In this document: in pieces, positions 1 to 11,200 of the stretch
Layout of the letters: every line of letters starts with the position of its first letter
How positions within the stretch are numbered: position 1 is the first letter of the stretch
DNA from: Pogostemon cablin
Lineage: Eukaryota; Streptophyta; Magnoliopsida; Lamiales; Lamiaceae
Length of the DNA stretch: 64,000 nucleotides
Direction: 5' to 3'
NCBI GenBank assembly: GCA_023678885.1
Contig: CM042955.1
Coordinates: forward strand, 32,830,088-32,894,087
Program-made: the position numbers and the translations under genes
The notes under the pieces: model-generated
The model's input: only the letters and a program-made list of their open reading frames with translations
The model's database searches: none
What the model was told of the DNA's origin: nothing

Positions 1-3000
1 ATTAGATGATTGATAAGAATCTTGTTTTTAATTCTTACTGCTTAGGAAAATAAAATGTGTTCTCACTAAGGATGCCCTTTATTGCCTATAAAAGTCTCTA
101 GTGAAGAGGTGTGAGGTTTATAGAAATATGATGGTCTCATGCGACTCTTCGGATACTTGAGAAAGATAAAAAGGCAAGAGGTCATGGTTTAACTTGATGA
201 ATGAATTGAAAATACATAGAGTGGAAATTGAAGGGGAAACCTAAGTCAATTTTATTCTCCACAATTTTTCTAGTTGTTTTGAGCAAGTTTCACCTAAATT
301 ACAAGAGTTTGTATATGGTGGGAAACTGCTGACAAAACAAGTGACGAAGGAAAGCCAATTTCATCAAGATGTGAACAAGGTTAGTATTTTATTCATTAAG
401 CATGATTAGTGATGGTGTCTACTGACATGTTGTGTGTAGATACCGAAATCACTAAATGTCTGCAACTAAGTAATGTTAAGATTATTATGGACATGGTACG
501 AAAGTAGTGGCTGTTGCAGTGGGAGTTGTTTATCTATCTTATGATAGGAATAAATATTTGATTTTGAAAAATTGTCTTTATGTACGTTTTTATAAAAAGA
601 ATTTGATTTCAACTTCTATGCATTTACGGACGGATACTCTATTTCATTTAAATGACATGGTCATTATAATGAAGGATGGAGCTATAATCTGTTGTGGTAA
701 TTTGCACACTCTTAAATCATGTTTCTCTTACGATGCAACAAATAGTAATTAATAGCGCGTCTTCTAATCCTTATAAGAGAAAGGAACCTTCGAAGATGAA
801 CTAAACATACCTTTGGCATCTAAGACTAGATCATTTTACTTAAGTATGATTCGAAAGTTGATAGCCGATGGACTGTTAGGTTTATTGGAAGTGGAAACTA
901 TCGAACTAGTGAGTCTTACTTGGAAGTAAATATGATTAATTGCCTTTTCAAGGCAAAGGGGTATAGAGTTATGTAAAGATATGTTGGAGATGGTTCATTC
1001 TGATTTATGCGGTCCTAAGATTATCCCGGCGAGAGGTGTTTATGAATATTCATCACTTATTTTGACGATTATTCTAGAAACAAGATATATTTATTTGACA
1101 CATTGCAAGTCTGAGTACTATGATTAATTCAAAAAGTGCATGGCTGATGTGGTGAAGCGTCATGAAAAATATATCAAGTCACTGCGATCCGATCATATTG
1201 GCGAGTACTTCTTAGGATAATTAGGAGCTATTTATCAAAAGTTGGGATTGAATCCCAAGTTGACTACACTGGAAAAATCCCAGTTGAATGGTGTGGTGGA
1301 ATAGAAGGAATAAGACTCTTATGAAAATGGTAGATGGATAATGAATTATTTGAAATTACTAAATTTATTTTATGGGTAAGCCCTAGAAACAACATGTCGT
1401 ATGGATGTTACTCTGTTTGTGGGATATCCTAGAAAAATGAAGTGTGGTCTATTGAATAGTCCAAAAGATCAGAGGGTGATTGTTAACGCGAACACTAGAT
1501 TTTTGAAAAAGGACTATATAATAAATCACAAAACCTATGTATAAAATGTTTTAAAAGGAGTGAGAAGGAAAAACACAAAGTATAGTACCAATTGTACAAG
1601 AGGATATACCACAAGTAAAACTGCATTGCGTGTCACATCTGATATACAATTGCACGTAGTGCCTTATCGTAGTGGGAAAGTTGTTTTACAACCCGATAGA
1701 TTTATGTTTTAGAAAAGTCATGAGACTTAGTCCCTAGTAAATATAAAATCAGTCCATGGATACGATGAAGCATTACAAGATCAAAATGCAGTATTTTAGT
1801 AAGTTGCAATAAATTTTGAAATAAAATCTATGAATTTTAAATCAAATCTGGGAGCTTGTAGGACCACTAAATAGTGTAAAAGCCATTGGAAGTGATCATA
1901 CAAAATAAAAGAGGATCATACGGTAAGGTGAAAGCCTTTGAAGCAAAGCTTGTTGCGAAAAGGTATACTCAGAAAGAAGGGTTCGATTATGAGAAAACTT
2001 GATCGCCGATAGCTATGCCTAAGTCGATCTGGATTCTTTTATCTGATGCTATTCATATCATATATGAGGTATAGCAAATAGATGTCAAGACAACTTTCCT
2101 AATTGGAAGTCTTGAGGAAAACATCTATATGAAGCAACCAGAATGATTCATTGCAAAAAACTAAGAGCATTTTGAGTGTAAGCTTAAAGTATCTGTCGAT
2201 GGACTAAAGCAAGTTTCAAGATCATGCAACATCCATTTTGATTAGGAAATCCAGTCATATGGATTTAATCAATGCTCGGATGGGTCTTGTATATTGAAAA
2301 GAGTAACGAAAACGTGGTAGAATTTCTTGTATCTACGTGGATGGTATCTTGCTCATTAGAGACAATGAAAGAGTAGTATGGTTAATAAAGCAGTATGAAA
2401 TGAAGGACTTAAGAGAAGCAAAATATATTCTTGCGATCATGGTTACAATAATCATAAGAAATGATGTTGTGCTTATCTCAAGCTTCATATAAATGATACA
2501 ATCCTTACTCATTTTAGCATGTGACTTTATCTAAGGATTTGTGTCTTAAGACACAAAAGAAGATAAAATAGATAAAGACGGTTCCCTATGCTTCGGCAAT
2601 AAGGAAGCTTAATCTATGGAATGCTATGCCCGAGATTGGATATCTATTTTGCTAATGGCATAGTCAGTGGGTATCAAGGTAACCCGGAACAAGAATATTG
2701 AATTGTGGTAAGACATATTTGAAGTGTCTGAGAAGGACTGAAAATTATATGTAGGCTTACCGGACAGATTCATTACTTCTTGATGGTTACATAGATTCGG
2801 TTTTACAAATCATAGGATAGCAGTAAATCCACCTCTAGGTTATGTGTTTAAATTGGGAAGTAGATCTATATGATGGAGAAGTGTTATATAGAAATATGTT
2901 TTGGACTCCATCATGGTAAAATGATAATATTGGAGCCTTGTGGCAGCCAAAGTATTTGTATAGTTCTAGAAACATCGTAATGGACTTAGATGTGATTCTG

Positions 3001-3290
3001 AGTTTGCCCAAGGTGATCACAATTTGTTGTGATAAATGGTGCAATTACAAACTTGGAGGAATCACGAGCCCATAAGGCACTTAAACACATTGAGCGCAAG
3101 TACTACCTGATACGGGAAGTCGTATGATAAGGGAAAGATTGTTATCGCCTAGATTGCATCGGATGATAGCTTAGTAAATCCTTTTACAAAGACCTTAAGA
3201 CGAAAGTTTTTGATGGTCATGTAATGGGAGTGGTAATCAGATGTATGGCAGCAGATATGGCAGCATAGTCTTTTAGTATAAGTGGGAGAT
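1..3290 (+). pseudogene. Decayed Ty1/copia gag-pol remnant
   Basis: Remnant of a copia retrotransposon polyprotein, read only in short pieces because stops and frameshifts interrupt every frame. At 507-752 is a piece matching the region before the integrase (VAVAVGVVYLSYDRN, then LYVRFYKKNLISTS). Near 805-830 is the gag-pre-integrase word LWHLRLDH, and near 985-1015 the integrase start MVHSDLCGP. Reverse transcriptase pieces follow: KAFEAKLVAKRYTQKEGFDY near 1930-1995, VKTTFLIGSLEENIYMKQPE near 2075-2140, and an active-site remnant YVDG near 2330 where the family has YVDD. The RNase H end (LVNPFTK) lies near 3174. The order gag, integrase, RT, RNase H is copia order. The left end lies outside the window, so no 5' LTR is seen. 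Not functional. Confidence 0.85.
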
Positions 3291-4430
3291 TGTTAGATTG
3301 TATACTAAAAGTCTAGCTTTTTGTATGAACAATACTTTAACATGTGAAATGAGAATCATGTGATCAAGCGTTTGCAATAATGTTATTACAAAAGTCCTTA
3401 ATTTATACTGTAGATAATGTGGTATGCAGCGTCACACGAAAGATCATATTATCGGCTCCTTATAAAGTATAAATAGATGTTTACAACCGAGATAGATGGG
3501 GACTATCTATCGGTATGGTTGTAGTGTGATTTGGCATTAGTCTGTCTTGACTATAAAATTGTACTAGTGCACTTTGTGTGTATTGAGCAGGACTGCGTTG
3601 AGATCGTTCAGTTTATACTGACTATATAATAGAAATTGATCTCTGTTATTATGGATGTTCGTACTCTTAATCCCTATACACTAACCTCGACATGTAAGCC
3701 AGTATTTATTTCTTTGATTCATCAATGAGTTAGATTTAATAGTTAAATCAATATGCTCAGTGAGTTGGGAGATGATACTGTCTCTATGGTATGTTGTTGA
3801 TTGTAGAAGGAATCTGTGTCCTAACGGAATTGGTTGATGATGTCCCCTTGAGGAGCTCATAATGATTATCATGTAAACCCTGCAGGTGGATTTATTCCAA
3901 CATAATAATAAGGTTGAGTGGTACTACTCTCGGTAAAGATATTAATTAATGGAGTTGTCAGTAAGTTAATTAATTAATGGGCATTGAATCTTAAACACGG
4001 GGAGATTGACGGGCTCATAATAAGAAGGAGCGCATAACGTAATTTTGGATTAAGGTGGCAGTGCAATAATATTTCTTTAGTGGAATGATTTATTATTATT
4101 GGACTTAAGTATAAGTTTTGGGCTAAACTTGGATGCTTAAGCCCAATGGGAGGCCCAAACCCTAATTTCTCCTCCTGGTCCCTGTTATGGCCTATAAATA
4201 GCCAATCTTAGCAGTCCGGATAATGAGTTTCACATGCCTAAATCATGAACAAGCGAGATTGACTGTAGATTGAGTTCGTCTTGTAGATCGTTGCCCACAC
4301 AACGTCAAGACGTGATTTAGGAATACAACAGAAGATCGAAAAGTCGTTTGTTCTTGCTGCTGTTCAACCTCTACATCAAACCCTGGTGAAAAGTAATACA
4401 ATTCTACTCTTATGGTTCCACTGCAGTAGA
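3291..4430 (+). mobile_element. 3' LTR of the copia element (right end approximate)
   Basis: The LTR starts at TGTTAGATTG directly after a purine-rich tract (AAGTGGGAGAT, 3280-3290), the standard copia polypurine tract and LTR start. Inside is a promoter-like stretch with CCTATAAATAGCC at about 4191-4203. The start is firm. The right end is uncertain because the 5' LTR lies outside the window: TTCCAACA at 3895-3902 is one possible end, but similarity in style to long copia LTRs suggests it runs to about 4.3-4.4 kb. No target duplication could be assigned. Confidence 0.6.
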
Positions 4431-5690
4431 ATTGCATGGAACCCTAACGGTTCACGTTAACCAAAAGATTCAAATGCCAACAGATGATGACAATTATGAG
4501 GATCAAGGAGAATCATTAGTGATATGGTGTAGCCTCGATGCAACATATGATGCATGGCTTTGTTACGATAATTTTCACAGAAAGTGTACAACAATTGACA
4601 AGGAAGCACAAATGAGTTTTGATCTTATCAAGTAAAATATAATATTAAAAAAGAATGCTGATAAGAATCGAAGGATGAAGAAAACTCAAAGACGAGTTTG
4701 CACGCAATGGAAGCGAATGATGTGGGAACTATTCTAACACAGATGGGATAACTTCAAAAATTTACTGGTACTGCTTGAGAGGGATTCAGACGGTGATCAA
4801 TGCATGGATAGAAAGCTCTCTCAGTCTAGTTTCAAATTGCAACAAACGGAGAGTCGTTTGGAATTTTCTACAAGGAGTTATGATAATTTTTTTGGAAGAT
4901 GACAGATGCACCCGAAAATTTGTAAAGTTCAAGCATTTGAAGGTTTTGGAGACTTTCCAACTATCCTTTCTTGATCAAGTCATCTTATTTACTATATTAA
5001 TTGTTGCAATAATGTTTTTCATGGTTTTTGGTAGTCAAAGAGTGATTAAAAGTGGAGTTGCTAGTGACTCAGCTACTTTCAATGTTGATAATTTTTCACC
5101 AAACTAGGCAATATTTTATTAAAAGGTAAATGAAAATAAGAAAGGGGGAGGAGACAGAATATAGCAAGATAGTGGTCAATAGAAGCCAAAAACAAAACGG
5201 CTTTAAAGAGGCCAAAACAGGCGGCCTTGAGAGTGAAAAGCCAAAACAGACGGCTTCAAAAGACCAAAACAGATGGTCATGGGAAAACCAACCTAAAACA
5301 TATATTCCTATCATTTTAGTGGCTGGTAGGGAAAAATTCAAACAAAACCATAAACTCTTTCCAAAGAGTAGCATTAAGAACCGGCTTCTTCAAGGAAAGT
5401 TGAGTTTCAATAACGACTGCATTACATTCAAAACAACAAGAAGTACCATAGGAACCTTTATCATCAAGTTAGAACATGATTAAAGTACATCCCACAGAAA
5501 TCATGAGATAATCCAAGAGCGAAGGCATGAAAATAGACCGTAACTAACAATGGGGTGTGGCCTAGAGCAAAACAGAAAGGGCTGATCTTGGGCTTTATGA
5601 TCAGCAACGGGCTTTGGATGGCGAATATAGTTGCCACGCCGGAGTGAGTAGCCCTACTCCCCCTTTGTTAGCAATAAGCTTTAACCCCGT
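4431..5690. other. Unassigned stretch between copia LTR and chromovirus remnant
   Basis: No gene is recognised. Short open frames at 4432-4635, 4775-5107 and 5130-5483 carry no motif that can be named; the first begins MHGTLTVHV and the second holds a hydrophobic stretch. Between about 5185 and 5280 there are four loose copies of a purine-rich word (CCAAAACAGACGG and variants), each partly flanked by its complement, which could form small hairpins. The stretch may hold the worn 5' LTR and gag of the chromovirus that becomes recognisable at 5691. Confidence 0.4.
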
Positions 5691-6506
5691 GTGAAACAAG
5701 CTTTAACCCCCTTTGATGATTTTTCACCACATGTTGACAATGAAAAAGTTCCAGATTCAAGGTCGAATCTTTTCCAATCTGGGGAGAAGTTGAAATTGGA
5801 GAGCGAAGATATTCAACCTTACAAGTTATCATGGCTTCGTAAAGGTAATGAAGTTTGGTGTGATGTTATTCCTATGAGTATTTATCATGTGCATCTTGAT
5901 AGACGTTGACAATTTGATAGGAAAACTCATCATGATGGTTTTAAGGGCGCTTATAACAATTTGAAAGAAAAAGAAGAAGTTGGAAATACTTTGTTAGTTT
6001 TGCTGTTTGAAAGAGAAGAATTGATTTGGCAAGTGTTGGACTTGCTAAATAAGAGTTTCATAAGAGAAAGCGTGAGGCCTAGTATCGTTCTTGCACTTCT
6101 AACTCCTAAGAAGGACGGCTCATGGATGATGTGTTGTGATAGCCGAGCACTTAATCAAATCACGATTAAGTATAAGTTTCCTATCCCAAGAATTGATGAT
6201 ATGTTCGACATATTGGTTGGTACACAAATCTTTTCCAAAATTGATTTGCGGAGTGGCTATCATCAAGTTTTTATGATGCTTGGAGATGAGTTGAAAACAA
6301 CCTTCAAGACAAGAGATGGTCTTTATGAGTGGTTGGTCATGCCATTCGGACTTTCTAATGCACTTTCTACCTTTATGCGGCTTATGAGTTATGTGTCTAT
6401 GTCATTCATTGGAAAGTTTTTGGTTGTCTATTTTGTTCGCTCCTACCCGGAAGAGCATTTGAATCATCTTCGATAAGTTTCCAGTGTGATACGGGAACAA
6501 AAGTTG
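5691..6506 (+). pseudogene. Ty3/gypsy chromovirus-type remnant, left half (protease to RT)
   Basis: A protease-end remnant (VWCDVIPM, then an in-frame stop before QFDRKTHHDGF) lies at about 5850-5945. The frame 5961-6476 is a Ty3/gypsy reverse transcriptase with LLTPKKDGSWMM, KIDLRSGYHQV, FKTRDGLYEWLVMPFGLSNA. The catalytic Asp-Asp pair is missing: after VVYF the DDIL segment is gone and the text runs on as VRSYPEEHLNHL, a small deletion. A stop (TAA at 6475) follows. The frame is cut at codon KLYV by the insertion at 6512 and resumes at 34481 with NLKKCHFF, so the two halves are one element. The style (GLYEWLVMPFGLSNAPSTF) is that of Reina/CRM-type chromoviruses. Dead before or after the insertion. 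Confidence 0.85.
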
Positions 6507-6511
6507 TATGT
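6507..6511. repeat. Left target site duplication of outer Athila-like element (TATGT)
   Basis: TATGT at 6507-6511 is repeated at 34476-34480. Joining the flanks across it restores the chromovirus RT reading KLYVNLKKCHFF, which confirms the element boundary to the base. Confidence 0.95.
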
Positions 6512-6729
6512 TGATGAGTGTGTAAATTCACAAGTGTAGCACCATGTTTTGTGCTAGTTTTGGAGAGTTTTGAGATGGAAATAGGTGGAAAACCTATATA
6601 TATTGTGAATTAGCATGAATCAGGTGTTAGTGGAGCTATTTAAGTGGTTTTCATAGCAAAAACGTAGTGAAAGTGCCAAGAATCGAAGAGACGAAGTCGA
6701 GACCACGCGAACTGCCAAGGAAAGAGAAG

Positions 6730-7068
6730 GGTTCGACCTAATGGAGGAGGGTTCGACCTCTCCTATAGGTCGAACCAGCATTGTGGAACAGTAGAAGATG
6801 GGTTCGACCACAACTCCAGGAGTTCGACCTGTTCATCAGGTCGAACCATGGTCGAACCAGTTCACGAGAAGATGGGTTCGACCTGACAGTTGGTCGAACC
6901 AGGAGCGGAAATTATCCAGTAGCATGGTTTGACCTGGGGTTCGATCAAGACCTGAGTGGTTCGACCTGTGCAAGAGGTCGAACCAAACGCAGAATGTGTC
7001 CAGTAACAGGGTTCGACCTGGGGTTCGACTTGTTGGCCAGTGGTTCGACCTGTTGACGAGGTCAAACC
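6730..7068. repeat. GGTTCGACC/GGTCGAACC cluster in outer 5' LTR (U3)
   Basis: Dense copies of the word GGTTCGACC and its reverse complement, often arranged head to head so they can pair (for example GGTTCGACCTG, 5 bases, CAGGTCGAACC near 6833-6858). The cluster ends about 95 bp upstream of the TATA-like box. The last copy is mutated (GGTCAAACC). The same cluster is in all four LTRs of the window. Confidence 0.95.
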
Positions 7069-7163
7069 GAAATGCGGAAACTTACCTTATCCGGATTTTC
7101 GAGGCCAAAACGCGTGAGATCACTTGAAAAGCCCATTCCAAGCCCTAGAGACGTGATTACAAG

Positions 7164-7171
7164 TATAAAAG
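7164..7171 (+). promoter_or_regulatory. TATA-like box in outer 5' LTR
   Basis: TATAAAAG, in the same place in the inner LTRs (TATAAAAGG on the minus strand) but mutated to TATAAACG in the outer 3' LTR. This is the best candidate for the LTR promoter; a second AT-rich candidate is CTATATATATTG near 6594. Confidence 0.5.
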
Positions 7172-8156
7172 AAGGCTCATGCAGTCGAGAAGAGAGACGT
7201 CGTGATACAAGAGAGGAGTAAAGAAAAGAGATTAGTGATCCATCCGGAGGGCTGTGACAGAGATTCAGCTGGAGATTCAAGTAAGATTGGTCCATCTAAC
7301 CATGATTGTTCTTAAATTAATCATGGGCAAGAGCCACTTCTGTAGTTCTAGGGTTATGAAGGTTTCATGAATTAATTTGTATTTCGTGTGTATACTCCAT
7401 ACAACACTACTTGTGGTTTAGTTTATAAAAGATTGCACGTTTTTAATCCATACTCATAGTTGTTTTGTACATCATTAATCGTTGTGTAGAGTCTGAATAC
7501 ATAACATGGTTATTGATTGAGTGCGTTCACTGTTGAGCAGGGTTTATTGTTATAATTCTAAGTGAAGGGATTCCGAAGTCTTATTAGAACTGTCTTATAT
7601 GAATGTTTGTTAATTGAATTGAATTCGGGTTGACAAGTAGGATAAAGAGTATGACTTTATAGTACCTAAAAAGGGAGATCAAATCGGGTTAGAGTATTAA
7701 GTGCACGGGAAATAATTGATTATGATAGTACCTAGAAAGGGAGGTGGAGAATACGTCTTGCTCTTAGGATACTCACACGTGTCAAAAGCTTATCTATTTG
7801 TGTCTATAGAATAGATTCGCATAGTCTAGTGATGCGTCCATAAACCACAAGGCAGAGTCGGACATCGACACACGAAAGTACGAATTAACAAAGGAAACTG
7901 GATGGCCTGACGAACTACCTATCATCTTAATTGATCACCACTATTATTTACTTGTTCTTATTATTTACTAGCTATTCAAACTGTTACTTAAACCAGTTGT
8001 TTCATTCAAAATAGTCATAATCTACTAGAACGTAATTGAATTGATATTTATCCGTCCCGTGGATTCGATATTTAACTTGGTCACCTTCGAAACTACAATT
8101 GATATCCTTCATACTTAGGGATTAATTGTGTGTTGAGAAAATGCCCATCAAGTTTT

Positions 8157-8174
8157 TAGCGCCGTTGCCGGGGA
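8157..8174 (+). other. Primer binding site, tRNA-Asp type (outer element)
   Basis: TAGCGCCGTTGCCGGGGA lies six bases after the LTR. It complements the 3' end of plant tRNA-Asp (ending ...GGCGCCA) except for one base (A at 8158 where G would pair). Athila-group elements commonly use this primer. Confidence 0.85.
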
Positions 8175-8260
8175 TGGCTTAAAATATCTTTTTGTTATTT
8201 CTAGTTTGTTAGGGCTATTTAACTTGTTTTGCTGCTTTAATTCTAGTTCTTTTTAGGTGT

Positions 8261-11200
8261 ATGCTCACGAGATCAAAGAAAGGTGAACTTGAACCCTATA
8301 ATCCTGAAATCGGAGCGTCGTCAAGAAAGAAGAAGAAGAAGAAGAGCAAGGCAAAGACTATTGATCCAACTGAAGCTCTGAATTTTGGAGTTGAAGTTGA
8401 CGAGCAGATTTCGCAAACGATTGAAGCTACAACTGAAGTTAATTCGGGAGTAGAGACAGTCAACATGCAGCGAATCCGGATAATCTAGCCATCCGAGAGG
8501 TATTCAGAAACAATGGGGCTGGAAATTTTGGGCTTCTAGGAGTAATGGGAACTAATTCAGCATTCGATCTTCATCCCACTCTTATTAGCATAATAGAAAG
8601 GAACTCCTTTTCAGGAGGGTCTTTCGAGGATCCGCAGCAGCATCTGAATAAGTTCTTGGGCTATGCAAGTACTCAAAAAGACGCAGGAGAACATGAAGAT
8701 GCTAGGAAGATCCTCTTGTTCAAATTCTCGCTTACTGAAAAGGCGAGAGATTGGTACGACACTATCAACGCAGCTGAGTGCACCACTTGGGAGCAACTGA
8801 AGTTAAGGTTCTTGGAGAGGTATATGCCACCTTCAAAGGTGTTTAAAATGAAGCAAGACATTAACCAATTCGCTATGAGTGGAGGAGAAAAATTTCACGA
8901 AGCATGGGATAGATTCAAGGACATGCTAAGGAAGTGTCCTCAACATGGGCTATCTAAAGCTCAATATATCAGTATATTCTACAATGGATTGGACTGTGAT
9001 TCACGAGTGTTATTGGATGCTTCTTCTAATGGAGCATTGCTTACAAATTCATCCGTAGAGGCCGAGAAGTTGTTTGAAGATATTTCAATGAATTTGAGGG
9101 ATTGGCCAACTGATCGAGTTAGAGGTACTTATGTCCTTGGTAAGGTAGCTAAGGTTGAACAAGCAATTGTTAAAACAAGTAGAGAGGATGAGATCATCTC
9201 TAGCTTGTCCAATATCAACAAGCTACTTGAATCCCAACAGAAGCAAATCAGCAAATTATCTCAGCGCGTACCAATCATGCAGCAGGAGTTAAAGAATGAG
9301 GGACCAATCCAAGAGGAGTTGGAAGAGGCACACTATGCCATGGGTCAGAGTATTCAAGGGACTAGGTATCCAGACCAAGGAAACCGGAATTACCAAGGGA
9401 ACTATCGAGGAAACTTTAATAATCGTGGTCCCCCGGGTGGTTATCAACAGCCTAGGAGGCCGGAATTCTCGTGGAGCAATCCGAATAATGCGATTCAACC
9501 TCCGATGGGTGTTGATCCGGGTGCTAAGGTGGAAGAAGGGAAACCCGGTCTTGAGGATAATGTGAATAGGTATATGACCAAGAATGATGAAAGAGTGAAC
9601 CGCCTTGAGGCCAAACTTGAAAAGAAAATAGATGCAAACCATGAGGTTATATCTAAGCAGGTGAAAGACCTTACATTGCTGATTGGGGGAGATGGCAGGG
9701 AATGTTAACAAGCTTACTCAAACTCTTGAGAAAGGGAAGTTCCCGTCTCAAAGTATTGAGAATCCAAGGTCCTGCAATGCCATCAAATTGAGGTCGGGTA
9801 TGCAATACAAGGGACCTATGAGGCCGGAATCAAATTTGGATATGTCTAGGGCCAGGTTCGATCCTGGTTTGACCAACATTGAAGGTCGAACCTTGGTCGA
9901 ACCCAACAACTCGGAGCACTCTATTTTTCCAGAACACCGGTTCGACCAAACCAACCTTGGTTCGACCTATCCAACAGGTCGAACCCAGGTCGAACCGCAC
10001 CACTTGGAGCACTCTATTTTGTCACAGCAACAGTTCGACAACGACAGTAATGGTTCGACCTATCAAACAGGTCGAACCTTGGTCGAACCTGATGGTGGAA
10101 GAAGTACAGTAGGCCGGTTCGACCTAGGAACCCATGGTTCGACCTGTCCCACAGGTCGAACCCAGGTCAAACCTCAAATTCAAAAAGAGAGCCGTTATCC
10201 AGAAGCAAGGTTCGACCAGTACGTACATGGTTCGACCTGTTCCACAGGTCGAACCCTAGTCGAACCCCACTAGAAAATGCCTTTTACCACTCCGAACACT
10301 CTCGATGATGTTGATGCTACTCCAGTGGTTCGGATTGAACAAAGTACTGAGATAATAGCTGAGAAAAAGTGGGAGAGAGCCAAGCGTTTGAGAGCCGAAA
10401 AGGAGAAAGCGGAGAAGGTTGATCGTGATGAATGGGGATTCCCAAAACAAAGATACCTCCGCCGTTTCCTTACAAGCTTGTGAAGAAGGGATTGGAAGAG
10501 AAGTTCAAGAAGTTTTCAGAGATAATGAACAAAATAAGCTTGAGCATTCCTTTCTCAGAGGCAATCATGGAGATGCCGTACTATGCCCGATTTCTTAAGG
10601 ATATATTGTTAAAGAAGCGGAGCTTAACCAAAATTGAAACGGTGAATTTATCTGAGAATTACAGCTCTATCATCCAAAAGAAGCTGCCGCAAAAGATGAA
10701 GGATCCAGGGAGCTTCACTATTCTATGTGAAATCAGAAAGGGGCCGGCACGGCGAGCTTTGTGTGATCTAGGGGCAAGCATCAATTTGATGCCTTTGTCC
10801 ATATTTCAGAGGCTTGGTTTGGGGGAGCTTACTCCTACAACAGTGGTTCTCCAATTGGCGGACAGGTCGATGACTATTCCAAAGGGTATAATCGAAGACG
10901 TCCTCGTCAAAGCGGAAAAGCTAGTCTTTCCTGTGGACTTTCTTGTGCTAGAGATGGAAGAAGACAAGGATAATATCCCTTTAATCTTGGGGAGACCTTT
11001 CCTTGCGACTGCTGGAGCTATGATTGATGTTCAGAAAGGAGAGCTTAGATTGCGGATGGATAAAGAAGAAGTTCTTTTCAACTTGGACAAAGCAATGAAG
11101 ATGCCCATGGAGTCGCAGTGTTATAGTATTGACATGGTGGAGGAGATTGTGAAAGATGATATGTCTCTGATCTTGTCAAAGGATCCTCTCGAAACATGTT

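Larger units (their letters stand above)
6512..8150 (+). mobile_element. 5' LTR of outer Athila-like element
   Basis: It starts TGATGAGTGTG and ends ATGCCCATCA, both shared with the 3' LTR at 32817-34475. U3 holds the GGTTCGACC cluster (6730-7068), followed by a TATA-like box (7164-7171). A GTAAGA splice-donor-like word at 7281 is kept in the inner element. It is about 20 bp shorter than its partner because one array repeat interval (near 6880) has been lost. About 44 substitutions from the 3' LTR were counted by eye. Confidence 0.93.

Noticed and set aside
3895..3902. TTCCAACA as the firm end of the copia LTR
   Set aside because: It would leave a matching promoter-like stretch to the right unexplained; without the 5' LTR the end cannot be set.
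4432..4635. MHGTLTVHV start as a phospholipase D C2 domain
   Set aside because: Only the first few residues look similar; the rest shows no C2 motif.
6862..7065. Open frames over the LTR clusters (GSTCxxGRT-like peptides)
   Set aside because: They arise because the repeat lacks stops in several frames; the LTR is not translated here and the frames lack proper starts.
6730..7068. GGTTCGACC cluster as a CRISPR array
   Set aside because: Spacing is irregular, the word is only 9 bp and occurs in both orientations, and this is a plant retrotransposon with coding use of the repeat.
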